The notes under the pieces are model-generated. The model did no database searches. It saw only the letters and a list, made by a program, of their open reading frames with translations, and was not told the DNA's origin. From the NCBI GenBank assembly GCA_050012855.1, contig JBEKGJ010000015.1, positions 1 to 64,000 on the forward strand: a stretch of 64,000 nt of DNA, written 5' to 3'. Positions 18,043 to 26,847 of the stretch are shown here, in pieces. Origin of the DNA: JAJXZJ01 sp050012855. Lineage in GTDB: Bacteria > Verrucomicrobiota > Verrucomicrobiia > Limisphaerales > J093. Position numbers and translations under genes: made by a program. The first letter of the stretch is position 1. The number at the start of each line of letters is the position of its first letter.

Positions 18043-19305
18043 ATGAATCGTCATGCCGTCCACTCCGCGTTTTCCCACCCGACTCAACGAACGCCGCTGA
18101 GCCGCCGCCAGTTTCTCGGCGGCACGCTCGTCGCCGCCGCTTCCGCCTCGATCGCCGGGGCGTTGCCGGCCCGGTCCGCGGAGACGGCGCCGGCCGAATT
18201 CAAGCGCAAGCTCAAGCTGGGCGTCATCGGCAACGGCGGACGCGGAAGCTGGATCGCCAAGCTCTTCCAGCAGCATGGCGGCTATGAGGTGTTTGCCGTG
18301 GCGGACTATTTTCCAGAGGTGGCCAACGCATGCGGCGAGGCGCTGGGGGTTGATCCCGCGCGCCGGTTTTCCACTCTGTCGGGCTACCAGCGATTGATCG
18401 CTTGCGGGGTGGAAGCGGTGGCGATCGAAGCGCCGCCTTATTTCATGCCGGAGCACGCGGCGGCGGCGGTCGCCGCGGGCCTCCACGTCTATATGGCCAA
18501 GCCGGTCGCGGTGGATGTGCCGGGCAGCCTCGGAATCCTGGCGGCGGCCCGACAGGCGACGGCGGCTTCGCGCTGTTTCCGGGTGGATTATCAGATGCCC
18601 ACCGACCCGGTGAACAACGAGGTGCTCAAACGGATTCGCGGCGCCGGCTTTGGTCCGCTCCAGGAATTGCAGACCACCGGCATCTGCGGCGGCTTCGCCG
18701 ACCCGCCACTCACGGCGACCCTTGAGAGCCGCTTGCGCGGCCTCGTCTGGGTGAACGATGTCGCCCTCGGTTGCGATTACATCGGCAACTATGACATTCA
18801 CGCGATTGACGCCGCGATCTGGGCGGCCGGTCAGCGGCCGGTGGCGGCGATGGGCGGTTCACGCATCGGCCGGGCGAATCCGCATGGCGATAGTCGGGAT
18901 GTGTGCTCGGTGGTGTTCGAGTATGCCGACGGCCTGGTGCATTCGCATTTCGGCCTGGGCCTGGCCAACCAGGCGACCGGCGAGTTGAGCTGTCGCGTTT
19001 TTGGCCGGACGGGTCATGCCGTCATCAACTACTGGGGCAAGGCGGAGTTCCGGGGCTTCGACGACGCCTACAGCGGCTCGGTGGACAACCTCTACGAGGC
19101 CGGCGCGGTTCGCAACATCGCGGCCTTTTATCGGAACGTCACCGAGGGCCAGTTCGAAAATGCCACCGCCTCGCGGGCCGTGGATGGCGTCCTGACCTGC
19201 ATCCTGGGCCGCGAGGCGGCGGCGCGGCACACCCGCCTGACGATGGATGAACTCATCAAGGAAAATAAACGCCTCGCCGTGGACCTCAGCGGGCTGAAAT
19301 CCTGA
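18043..19305 (+). CDS. Tat-exported Gfo/Idh/MocA-like protein with altered active site
   Basis: This 420-residue protein has a twin-arginine signal (LSRRQFLGGTLVAAASASIAG written in part), a Rossmann motif (LGVIGNGGRGSW) and the expected second domain. The segment which in the family reads EKP is here VYMAKPVAVD: the Lys and Pro are kept but the Glu is Ala, and IATPD is replaced by IEAPPYFMP. The catalytic His-containing segment is NYDIHAIDAAIWA. It may therefore act on an unusual substrate or have lost dehydrogenase activity. It precedes, convergently, the GH101/129-like enzyme. Confidence 0.85.
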   Translation: MNRHAVHSAFSHPTQRTPLSRRQFLGGTLVAAASASIAGALPARSAETAPAEFKRKLKLGVIGNGGRGSWIAKLFQQHGGYEVFAVADYFPEVANACGEALGVDPARRFSTLSGYQRLIACGVEAVAIEAPPYFMPEHAAAAVAAGLHVYMAKPVAVDVPGSLGILAAARQATAASRCFRVDYQMPTDPVNNEVLKRIRGAGFGPLQELQTTGICGGFADPPLTATLESRLRGLVWVNDVALGCDYIGNYDIHAIDAAIWAAGQRPVAAMGGSRIGRANPHGDSRDVCSVVFEYADGLVHSHFGLGLANQATGELSCRVFGRTGHAVINYWGKAEFRGFDDAYSGSVDNLYEAGAVRNIAAFYRNVTEGQFENATASRAVDGVLTCILGREAAARHTRLTMDELIKENKRLAVDLSGLKS

Positions 19306-19326
19306 GCGCGGCAGCCGGCCAGCACT

Positions 19327-22011
19327 TCAACGCCCGGGCGTGATTACAGTTTCCTTCGTGCTCGCCACCGTGACGTTTCCCACCTTCAGCGTCCCTTCGC
19401 CGAAGCCGTGGAAAACGCGGACCCGCCGTGATCGGTCAATCGGTCTGCCGTCGAGGCTGCGCAGGGTGAACAGCACCGGCCCGCGGAAGTGCTGGCCGTT
19501 CCAGGCCGTGGCGTGAAAGGCAACGAAGGTCGGACCTTCGATCAGGAAGCCGAAGGGCGGCAGCACCACGTCGCCGCCGAAACGCGAGCGACCGAAGAGG
19601 TCGGCTCGCCCGCCGTTGACGATCACCTGCACCGCGTCGGCGCCCGCGCCAAACACCGAGCGCTGGGTGTGGCGGTCGGGGGTCAGGAAGGCGTGTTCGG
19701 TCAACGTGGTCCGGGCCGTCAGTTCGTTGAGGGGCGAAAGAATCTCGCAGGTATTTTTGACGAACCGGTCCAGCGGGTGGAGGCCCTCGGCCCAACCGTG
19801 ATCCGCCCGGACAAAGACTCCCGGGTCACGCGGCAGAGCGCCCGGGCCGGCGGCCGGTTCGAGATCGAGCAAGTCACCGTTGACAATCAGCCGACCGACG
19901 CGATAGCTCCGTTCGCCGTCGTCCTCCCCGGCCAGCAGGGCGCGCCGCAGGTTGCTCTTGCGGAAGAAACCGACGCGGATGTCGCAATTGGTTTTGATCT
20001 CGGGTGGAACGGTGAGCACAACCAATTGCGACTGCATCCGCCGCATGTGCCACTCGGACGTCGGGGTGGCGGGCGTGTGATCGGCCTGGAAGAGGATGTT
20101 GCCGCGCTCATCGGTGAAGTGGACGAACACTTCCCAATCCTCGCGCGGCGCCTTGTCCACATCCCACTGCACGCTCAGCAGGGCCTGCCGCGGACCGAAC
20201 TGGTCGAGTTCCGGCGGGCGCGGGCGCACCCCGAGTTTCGTCGGTTCGGCGGGCACGGATTTCCAATACAGGTGCGGTGGAATGCTGTGATAATTCAGGG
20301 GGCGGCCGATGGCGATATGGTGCAGGACGTATTCCGCCGCCTGGGCCGGGTCATAGCCGTATTTGCCGTAGGCGGCGATGCAGTCGCGGTAAACCACCTC
20401 AAAGAGCGGCACGACGGCACCGCCGACCTCGCGCGGCAGGTTCGCGTTGGCGTAATAGTTGCCGCTCACGCCAGTGTAGCCCTCGAAGAAATCGCTGTGG
20501 GGAATGGCCCATTCGCGTCCGCATTCGCTGCCGAAGATGCCGAACACGCCGCGGGCATAATCGGAAAGACCCTGCTTCCAGTGCATGTCGTCGGCGCGGG
20601 TCAATGGATGCTTCGGATCGAAGCACTCCTGGAGTCCGGCGGCATAAGTCGTGTCAATGAAGTAGGCATCGGCGCCCGTCAACCGGCGGACTGCGGTCAG
20701 GTTCTGCGGGCGCCGGGCCAGTTCAAGCGCCTTCAGCGAGCACGTCACATAGGCCTGCCCGCCCGCCCACTGGCCGCCCGCGACGAGCGTGCCATTGGGA
20801 TGCTTCATGATCAGGTCCTCATTCCACGACGGCGAATCGCGATAGATGTCCTGGTAATTGTCATGCAGGCCGAACAGGTAGCCGAGGTTGCGGACCCGGC
20901 GCGCACAATCGGCCAGGGCAGCGTCGCCGCCACATTCCGGCGCCGCGGGCAAAATGTCCGGATGCTGGTTGTCGTAGCCGCGGTGAATCCAGCCGCCCAT
21001 CAGGAACAGGACCTTGTCCAAATGGAGGTCCCGCTGCAGGTGTTCTGCCACCTGCGCCGCCTCGTCGAAGGTCCAGTTCACGGTGGCGCGCTCTTCCCGC
21101 GTGCTGTCCCGGTTCATCTGCCGGTCCAGCGCGCTCCAGAGTTTGTAGTTGACGGCGCCGAACAGCTTCGCCCGTTCCGGGTGCCCGGCGAGCTTCTGGC
21201 TCCACGACACCAGCCAGCCTTCCTCCTTGGCCACCCGGCGGTAGGCCTGGCCGATGGTGACGAAATCGCCGTGCCCGAGGAACTGCACGCGGAACGAGCG
21301 CGCTGAGTGGCTCAACACGAGCGACGGCGCCAGCGTCTGCCGGTTGGCGTTGCCGCGGCCATCCGCGAGGGTGCTCCGGACTTTCGCAAGCGTGTAGGGG
21401 TCCCGCCAGGTGACGAGCGCCGCCCCCCCGGCCTTCACCAGACCCAGCATGGCCATGTGGCAGCCTTCGTAGCTGAACGTGTCGAAGTCGTGCTCGAAGG
21501 CGAGGCCGCTGTCGGCCGGAATGAGCAGTCCTTCACGGACCGGCACCACCACGGAGCCGCCGTCCGCGGCGGTCACCCAGAGCGCCTCGTCGAGCAACCG
21601 CACGGATTGGACCGCGAGGCCCGCGTCGGCGGACCAGGCGAACTCGAGCGTGTCGTTGCCCGGCAGGCTCACGGTCACCAGCAGGACGGCTTGCGGCTGA
21701 TTCGTGAGCGGGTGGAACACGGCCTTGAGGCTGTTGCCCGAGCGGGTGACGTCGCACTGGCCGAGGGTGACCTTGTTTGCGGCAATCGTGGCGCTGCCGA
21801 AGCGCGGCTCGCCCGGATGGGAGCGCCAGGTCACGCCGGCGCGCTTGTCGGTGATTTGGTAGGCGCCGGTGTCGGGTGCGATTTGAAAGCGCAGGGCCGC
21901 GGTTTCAAGCACGGTTGGCAATGTTGCCGCGGACAGGCATGGCACCAGGCTGGTCGCGGCGAGCGAGACCAGAACGCGCAACCCGGAATGCCACTTGAGG
22001 TGATTTTGCAC
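19327..22011 (-). CDS. Exported glycoside hydrolase-like protein (GH101/GH129-like)
   Basis: This 894-residue exported protein has a signal peptide (LRVLVSLAATSLVPCLSAA). An N-terminal beta-sandwich is followed by a TIM-barrel-like region with the phrases GLHDNYQDIYRDSPSWNED, DAYFIDTTYAAGLQECFDP and GIFGSECGREWAIPHSDF. These resemble endo-alpha-N-acetylgalactosaminidase-related enzymes, where an Asp (in YFIDTTYA) is nucleophile and a Glu (in GSECGREW) acid/base. A C-terminal beta domain follows. The family call rests on these motifs only and DUF5696-type proteins are an alternative. An action on alpha-linked galactosides or N-acetylgalactosaminides would fit the neighbouring sulfatase and GH2. 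Confidence 0.65.
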   Translation of the reverse strand: MQNHLKWHSGLRVLVSLAATSLVPCLSAATLPTVLETAALRFQIAPDTGAYQITDKRAGVTWRSHPGEPRFGSATIAANKVTLGQCDVTRSGNSLKAVFHPLTNQPQAVLLVTVSLPGNDTLEFAWSADAGLAVQSVRLLDEALWVTAADGGSVVVPVREGLLIPADSGLAFEHDFDTFSYEGCHMAMLGLVKAGGAALVTWRDPYTLAKVRSTLADGRGNANRQTLAPSLVLSHSARSFRVQFLGHGDFVTIGQAYRRVAKEEGWLVSWSQKLAGHPERAKLFGAVNYKLWSALDRQMNRDSTREERATVNWTFDEAAQVAEHLQRDLHLDKVLFLMGGWIHRGYDNQHPDILPAAPECGGDAALADCARRVRNLGYLFGLHDNYQDIYRDSPSWNEDLIMKHPNGTLVAGGQWAGGQAYVTCSLKALELARRPQNLTAVRRLTGADAYFIDTTYAAGLQECFDPKHPLTRADDMHWKQGLSDYARGVFGIFGSECGREWAIPHSDFFEGYTGVSGNYYANANLPREVGGAVVPLFEVVYRDCIAAYGKYGYDPAQAAEYVLHHIAIGRPLNYHSIPPHLYWKSVPAEPTKLGVRPRPPELDQFGPRQALLSVQWDVDKAPREDWEVFVHFTDERGNILFQADHTPATPTSEWHMRRMQSQLVVLTVPPEIKTNCDIRVGFFRKSNLRRALLAGEDDGERSYRVGRLIVNGDLLDLEPAAGPGALPRDPGVFVRADHGWAEGLHPLDRFVKNTCEILSPLNELTARTTLTEHAFLTPDRHTQRSVFGAGADAVQVIVNGGRADLFGRSRFGGDVVLPPFGFLIEGPTFVAFHATAWNGQHFRGPVLFTLRSLDGRPIDRSRRVRVFHGFGEGTLKVGNVTVASTKETVITPGR

Positions 22012-22062
22012 GCCTCCTGCGTAACGATTCCGCCGCAGAAAGCAAGCTCGCGCAAGGCTGGC

Positions 22063-22185
22063 GGCAGTGTGCGGATTTGTACGGACCGCGGCTGTGTCGG
22101 AGACCAGCCGCAGCGTTCCCAGCCGGCTGCGGCTGACGCTTCGCGCACAGCCGCGCTCCTGGAGACGTCAAATGGGGCCACTGCC
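22063..22185. repeat. MITE-like inverted-repeat element, copy 1
   Basis: About 123 bp with outer inverted ends (GGCAGTGT...ATTTG and CAAAT...CACTGCC) and a core with arms near GCGGCTGTG and CACAGCCGCGCTCC. The core (22084-22159) is nearly identical to the reverse complement of 63801-63877. It lies between the GH101/129-like gene and the cupin gene and codes for nothing. Confidence 0.75.
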
Positions 22186-22249
22186 CAAGGCCCTCGACTG
22201 GTTGACTTTCATCAAGGCGCAGCGTCGAGGCCGGGTGTAAACTAACGTC

Positions 22250-22597
22250 ATGAGTGAAAAACCGATCATTGGCCCCGATCAGCCGGGCGTCCTGTCGCTG
22301 GCCGACGAAACCCAGTTTGCCGCGAATGGCATCGTCAGCCGCACGCTGCTCAAGACGCCAACAGTGCGGGTGGTGCTGTTTGGCTTCGACGCCGGGCAGG
22401 AGCTGACGGAGCACACCTCGCCGCACCGCGCCCTGGTGCAGATTCTTTCCGGCGCGTGCGAATTCTCGGCGGCGGGCAAAGCACACGCCTTGAAGACCGG
22501 CGACCTGGTCCACTTGCCGCCGGGCGCGCCGCACGCCGTGAAAGCAACGGAGCGGTTGGCGATGCTGCTGACGCTCCTGCCGCAGCCGGCGGCGTGA
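22250..22597 (+). CDS. Small cupin-domain protein
   Basis: This 115-residue single-domain cupin has the beta-barrel pattern VRVVLFGFDAGQELTEHTSP (motif 1, with His residues for a metal) and GDLVHLPPGAPHAVKA (motif 2). Small cupins of this form act as sensors, sugar isomerases or detoxifying enzymes; the function is not determined by the sequence. It is monocistronic or precedes apbE, with 183 bases between them holding a dispersed hairpin repeat. Confidence 0.85.
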   Translation: MSEKPIIGPDQPGVLSLADETQFAANGIVSRTLLKTPTVRVVLFGFDAGQELTEHTSPHRALVQILSGACEFSAAGKAHALKTGDLVHLPPGAPHAVKATERLAMLLTLLPQPAA

Positions 22598-22650
22598 AAC
22601 GGGACCGGTTTGGTACTGTCTCAATCTGGGCGAGGCTCCAGACGAGCCGG

Positions 22651-22684
22651 CTCGAGGTGGCCCGCCGACCGCTGGGCGGCGGGG
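22651..22684. repeat. Dispersed hairpin repeat (GACCGCTGGGCGG family), copy 1
   Basis: The core GGTGGCCCGCCGACCG followed by CTGGGCGGCGG recurs, with one mismatch, as the reverse complement at 42648-42675, and in weaker form at 42127-42163, 45894-45921 and 54158-54185. All copies are intergenic. Confidence 0.6.
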
Positions 22685-22780
22685 GGATGTCGTGGCCCAG
22701 CGGTCCACGACCCACCATCAGGACACTGCTCAGGCCGACAACCGCTGGACGCGCCGCAGTTCCCGCGCCTAGACTGGCTC

Positions 22781-23833
22781 ATGCGTCCTTGGCCGCTGCT
22801 CACCGTTGGCGCCGGGTTTCTGGCCGCGCTGCTCCTGGGCGGCGGGACGGCCTGTCGCTCCGTGCCGCCGGTCGCGCTGCAACGTTGCGAATTCACCTCA
22901 CCGCAGATGGGCGTCCCGTTTCGCATCGTCCTCTACGCGACGAATGCGGCGGCAGCCCGGGTGGCGGCGGACGCGGCGTTCGCCCGCGTCGGCGAACTGA
23001 ACGGCATCATGAGCGATTATGATGACGACAGCGAGTTGAGCCGGCTGTCGCGGTCGTCGGGCACGGGCCGGTGGGTGCGGGTGAGCGACGATTTGTGGCG
23101 GGTGCTGGTCTGCGCCCAGGAGTTCGCCCGGCGGAGCGGGGGCGCGTTCGACATCACGGTGGGCCCGTACGTGAACCTCTGGCGGCGGGCGCGCCGCGAA
23201 CACCAGTTGCCCAGCGTGGCCTGGCTCGCGCGAGCCCGGCAATCCGTCGGCTACGAACTGGTCGAACTCGACGCGCCCCGGCATTCGGTCCGGCTGGTGG
23301 CGCCGAACATGCGGCTCGACCTGGGCGGGATCGCGAAGGGCTACGCCGCGCAGGAGGCGCTGAATACCCTGCAACGACGGGGTTATGATCGTGTCCTGGT
23401 GGCGGCGGCCGGCGACATCGCCGTCGGCGAGGCGCCACCGGGCAAGCCCGGCTGGCGGGTGGAGGTGGCGCCGATTGACGTGACCAACGCGCCGCCGGCA
23501 CGCTTTGTCCTGCTGCGCCGCCGGGCGGTGAGCACGTCCGGCGACCTGTTCCAGCGGCTCGAAATTGACGGCCGGCGTTACTCGCACATCGTGGACCCGC
23601 GCACCGGCATCGGCCTGACCGATCACAGCCTGGTGACCACGATTGCGCCGACCGGCATGGTGGCGGACGCGCTGTGCAAGGTGATCAGCGTGCTCGGACC
23701 CGCGGCCGGGTTGCGGGTGGTCGAGGCCGAACCGGGCGCGGCGGCCTTCGTGGTGCGCCAACCGGACGAACGGCTGGAGGAGCGCCAATCGAAACGGTTC
23801 AGGCGGTTCCTGGCGCCTGTCGGCACGAATTAG
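22781..23833 (+). CDS. apbE: FAD:protein FMN transferase (ApbE)
   Basis: This 350-residue lipoprotein-like enzyme attaches FMN to threonines of NqrB/RnfG-type respiratory proteins using FAD. The N-terminus has a signal with a lipobox-like GGGTAC ending in Cys. Family motifs are the ApbE substrate-pocket sequences MSDYDDDSELSRLS, GAFDITVGPYVNLWR, RLDLGGIAKGYAAQEA, VAAAGDIAVGE and SHIVDPRTGIGL, with the Mg-binding TIAPTGMVADALCKVISVLG. Start 22781 is chosen for the signal peptide. Its stop overlaps the convergent transporter by four bases. Nqr/Rnf targets are not in the window. Confidence 0.92.
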   Translation: MRPWPLLTVGAGFLAALLLGGGTACRSVPPVALQRCEFTSPQMGVPFRIVLYATNAAAARVAADAAFARVGELNGIMSDYDDDSELSRLSRSSGTGRWVRVSDDLWRVLVCAQEFARRSGGAFDITVGPYVNLWRRARREHQLPSVAWLARARQSVGYELVELDAPRHSVRLVAPNMRLDLGGIAKGYAAQEALNTLQRRGYDRVLVAAAGDIAVGEAPPGKPGWRVEVAPIDVTNAPPARFVLLRRRAVSTSGDLFQRLEIDGRRYSHIVDPRTGIGLTDHSLVTTIAPTGMVADALCKVISVLGPAAGLRVVEAEPGAAAFVVRQPDERLEERQSKRFRRFLAPVGTN

Positions 23834-25815
23834 TGACCGCCGGCGGGCTTCACGCCGCTGAGCGATTCGGCGCGGCTCAACTTGGGCCAGCCGTAGCCGT
23901 AAAACGCGATGAGCACAAAGCAGATCATCGGCACGATGAAGCCGCGCGACATGTCGTAATGGTCGGCCACGGCGCCCATCACCTTGGGCAGTAGAGCGCC
24001 GCCCACAATGCCCATGACAATGAACGCGGAGGCGCCCTTGGCGCGGGCTCCCAGGCCAAAGATGCCCAAGGCAAAGATGGTGGGGAACGAGATGGACATG
24101 AGGAAGTAGCTCAGGAACACGCAGAACACCGAGAGCCAGCCCAGCTTGAGGAAGATCAGGAAGCACACCAGCACGTTCAGCATCGAGTAAAGGCCGACAA
24201 TCTTGTGCGCGGAGGCGCGCCGCAGCAGGGCGGCACCGGTGACCCGGCCGAGCAGGAACCACCCGAACGCCACTGAGGCCAACGTGGCAGCGAACTTGTT
24301 GGTGACGCTGACGATGCCGTCGTGGAAGGTCAGCTCGTTGGGATAGGCATCGGCCAGCAGCAGGCGGTTGAGGCGCGGCTCGTTGCGGCCCTTCGCTTCC
24401 TGGGCCAGCAGTTGCTTCGTGGCGTCCTGCAAGGTGACGCCCGCGAAGCGTTCGGGGCTGTAGATGTTGGTCTTGAGGATGAGGCTGTTGAGGTCCTGCA
24501 TGATGGCGACGCGGGCGGAGGTGTCGCTGGAGAGGCCTTGCTTGTAATGGGCGAGGGTTTGCACGGTGGCCTCGGAGAGGTTGGAGGCGAGGTAAGCCGA
24601 GAGAGGATCCGCCTTGTCATGCAGCTTGGCGGCGAGGGAGGAGACGTCCTTGAAGTCGGAGCCGGCCAGGGTGGTCCTGACTTCAATCCATTTGCCGACG
24701 CCTCCGTTCATCCAAGAAGAGGGCAGGGAGGGAGGCTCGGAGGTGATATAGTTGATGAAGAAGCTGAAGATGCCGCATTGGGCCGCGACATACAGGAATT
24801 GAGCCAGGGTGGCGCCGGAGAAGTGCTCGTGGGACCAAATGCTGTGGTGGGTAAGGCGTTTGGTGAAGCCGATCAGCCAGAGGGCGGCGAGCACAACGGC
24901 CACGCAGTCGGCGACGATGAGCGTCATCAAAACGGCAGTCTCACCCGTGATGGCCATTTTGCCGGGGTGCGGCAGCGCCGACGCGAACCCGACCAAATGC
25001 GGGCCGGCGCCGAGCGAGTTGAGCACCAGCCACGCGATCATGTTGAACACGCTGAGGAGGGCGACGATGTTGCCCAGCAGCAAACCGTAGCTGAGGCCGC
25101 GGTTTACCTTCCGCACCGCCTGGGCGCCGGCTTCCGGGACACTGTCATCCTGGCCCTCGATGTTGTAATCGTCCTCGGCCTTGACGTCAGGCACGGGAGC
25201 AAAGAAGAACATCACCGCCAGGATGAGCACTGCCACCGCCACGCCCGCGTAGGGAATCCAGAGGGTCTGCGAGCCGGTGCTGTGGCCGGAGGTGTCCTTG
25301 CCGTAGAAGAAAAGGGTGCCGGCCATGGGGCCGAGGATCCAGCCCACACCGTTGCAGGATTGGGCGGTGTTGATGCGCGTGGCGGCGTAGCGCGACGGCC
25401 CAAGCACGGTGGTGTAAGGATTGGCCACTGTTTCCAGGAACGTCAGGCCCGAGGCGACGACGCAGACGCCGAGCAGGAAGGCCCAGAAGGCGGCGATCTT
25501 GGTGGCGGGGATGAACCAGAACCCACCCACCGCGACCAGGAGCAGGCCGGCAATGATGCCGCCTTTGTAGCCCAGGCGCGTCGCCAGCCATCCCGCCGGC
25601 AGCGACATGAGGAAATAGCCCATCCAGTGCGCGAATTGCACCCAGGCCGATTGCGAAAGGCTCAGGTGCAGCTCTTCCTGGAAGTGCTTGTCCATCACGT
25701 CAATCATCCCGTTGCAGAATCCCCAGAGGAGAAACAGCGAACTGACGAGGCAGAAGGTGAAAAACACATTCCTGCCGTCGGGCAGGACGAACATGCCCTG
25801 TGGTTTGGTGTTCAT
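23830..25815 (-). CDS. FucP-like MFS sugar permease with large insertion
   Basis: This 661-residue major facilitator protein belongs to the fucose/glucose/galactose permease group: FLLWGFCNGMIDVM, the helix-2/3 segment WMGYFLMSLPAGWLATRLGY, and LTFLETVANPYTTVLGP are typical. Normal members have about 430 residues. Here two extra helices lie in the central region (VALLSVFNMIAWLVL; LIVADCVAVVLAALWLIGF). A further soluble stretch of about 140 residues (EPPSLPSSWMN to AYPNELTFHDG) sits between what should be helices 7 and 8, on the periplasmic side. ATG 25815 was preferred to TTG 25827. It probably imports a monosaccharide set free by the exported hydrolases. Confidence 0.88.
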   Translation of the reverse strand: MNTKPQGMFVLPDGRNVFFTFCLVSSLFLLWGFCNGMIDVMDKHFQEELHLSLSQSAWVQFAHWMGYFLMSLPAGWLATRLGYKGGIIAGLLLVAVGGFWFIPATKIAAFWAFLLGVCVVASGLTFLETVANPYTTVLGPSRYAATRINTAQSCNGVGWILGPMAGTLFFYGKDTSGHSTGSQTLWIPYAGVAVAVLILAVMFFFAPVPDVKAEDDYNIEGQDDSVPEAGAQAVRKVNRGLSYGLLLGNIVALLSVFNMIAWLVLNSLGAGPHLVGFASALPHPGKMAITGETAVLMTLIVADCVAVVLAALWLIGFTKRLTHHSIWSHEHFSGATLAQFLYVAAQCGIFSFFINYITSEPPSLPSSWMNGGVGKWIEVRTTLAGSDFKDVSSLAAKLHDKADPLSAYLASNLSEATVQTLAHYKQGLSSDTSARVAIMQDLNSLILKTNIYSPERFAGVTLQDATKQLLAQEAKGRNEPRLNRLLLADAYPNELTFHDGIVSVTNKFAATLASVAFGWFLLGRVTGAALLRRASAHKIVGLYSMLNVLVCFLIFLKLGWLSVFCVFLSYFLMSISFPTIFALGIFGLGARAKGASAFIVMGIVGGALLPKVMGAVADHYDMSRGFIVPMICFVLIAFYGYGWPKLSRAESLSGVKPAGGH

Positions 25816-26109
25816 GATGGTTTGCAATGTTTCCGGTCGGTCAAGCGGGTTTGCCGGCGGCTAGGAATCGCGCCGGGTGCGGGTGAAGGTGACCTTGTTC
25901 CAAACACCCTGCGGCCGGCTGGGGCCGATGGGCCAGGCCCGGCGTGGCCAGGTCGGAACGGCCGGGGCCGCAGGAACTCTTTGGACATGCATAAAGCTTG
26001 CGGCGTTCGTATCGGAGTGCCGCCGCGCCGTCAAGTTTTCCGTCGGGTCGGCCACGTCCTGATTTGGCCGCGTGGGTGGCGCGAGCGGCTCGACGTGAGC
26101 CGCAACCAG

Positions 26110-26310
26110 GTTGATGGATCATGGTTGAGAGTTGAGCGCGCAGCGGAGGGGGGCGGCAAACCTCGCACTCCGATCTCACGAATCCTCACCAATTCGACAC
26201 TCGAAGCTCGGACCTCGCAATTTCCGGGTGAAGCGTCTCCGCGAGCCGAGACGCGAATGCCACGAACCCTCCCAATTCGACATTCGAAACTCGAAACTCG
26301 CAATTCCCAG
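26110..26310. repeat. Dispersed repeat, copy 1 (two sub-units)
   Basis: Read on the minus strand it contains TTGCGAGGT...GGTTCGTGA-like text, GCGAGGTTTGCCGC and GCTCAACTCTCAAC, which recur in the same order on the plus strand at 55255-55385. Within this copy a unit of about 55 bp (CACGAATCCTC...AATTTCCGGGTG; CACGAACCCTC...AATTCCCAGGTG) is present twice, near 26177 and 26258. It is non-coding. Confidence 0.65.
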
Positions 26311-26330
26311 GTGGAGTGCCCTGCCCGCCC

Positions 26331-26373
26331 TCGCCGCCCGGCAATGCGATTGCTTCCCGGGCGTGCCGGCATT
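26331..26373. repeat. 43-bp break-point sequence, copy A
   Basis: It contains CAATGCGATTGCTTCCCGGG inside a stretch that is almost identical to 36020-36062. It lies exactly where homology to glycyl-radical activating enzymes ends in the neighbouring fragment. Confidence 0.7.
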
Positions 26374-26551
26374 CGCAGCAGGCCAGGCAGCGGCTTTCGA
26401 GGACCAGCAATTCCGGCCAGGCCGACTGGCCCTCCGGATTGTGGCACCAGGCGCAGTGGAGCGGGCAGCCCTTGAGAAAGACGGTCATGCGAATGCCGGG
26501 TCCGTCTTGGACGGAGTACCTTTGGAGTTTGAAGACGAGTCCGGTTTCCAT
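26374..26551 (-). pseudogene. Truncated glycyl-radical-enzyme activase (radical SAM)
   Basis: From the ATG at 26551 the minus strand reads METGLVFKLQRYSVQDGPGI, then RMTVFLKGCPLHCAWCHNPEG, the N-terminus of pyruvate formate-lyase-activating-type enzymes with the radical-SAM CxxxCxxC iron-sulfur motif. The start of a ferredoxin-like insert (RCLACCEC) follows, and homology stops at CRHA, where the 43-bp repeat begins. About 60 of some 300 residues remain, so the protein cannot be functional. The open frame runs on into repeat sequence and upstream to 26686. Confidence 0.75.
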
Positions 26552-26847
26552 GCGGCCAGCGAACGCGCGGCGGCAGCGTAGCACGTCCCCGCTGCGCGTC
26601 AGGGAAAAACGCAGCCTTTGGGCGCCCGATTCTTCCGGCATCCGCAGCCGGGGAATGGCCGCAAACAGCCGGGTTTTTGGCGACAACTCTCAAGAAATCA
26701 AGGTTTTACGCAGATTCTCTGAAAGGTCGCGCGGGCGAGCCGCCCGCCGTGTTCGCCGACTCGCTGGACGCAACTCCCTTCTTTCCAACCCGCCGCGCGC
26801 TGACTACGATGCCAGCCAATGCGCATGGCTGAAACTGGAGAATTCGA

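Larger units (their letters stand above)
25816..26373. other. Intergenic stretch with repeats between permease and activase fragment
   Basis: The part from 25816 to about 26100 holds no recognisable gene. From about 26110 the sequence is the dispersed repeat described separately, ending in the 43-bp break-point sequence. Confidence 0.5.

Noticed and set aside
19489..21306. 605-codon plus-strand frame
   Set aside because: Antisense to the GH101/129-like enzyme, which has a signal peptide and motifs.
24322..26475. 717-codon plus-strand frame
   Set aside because: Antisense to the permease and running on through repeats; no domain seen.
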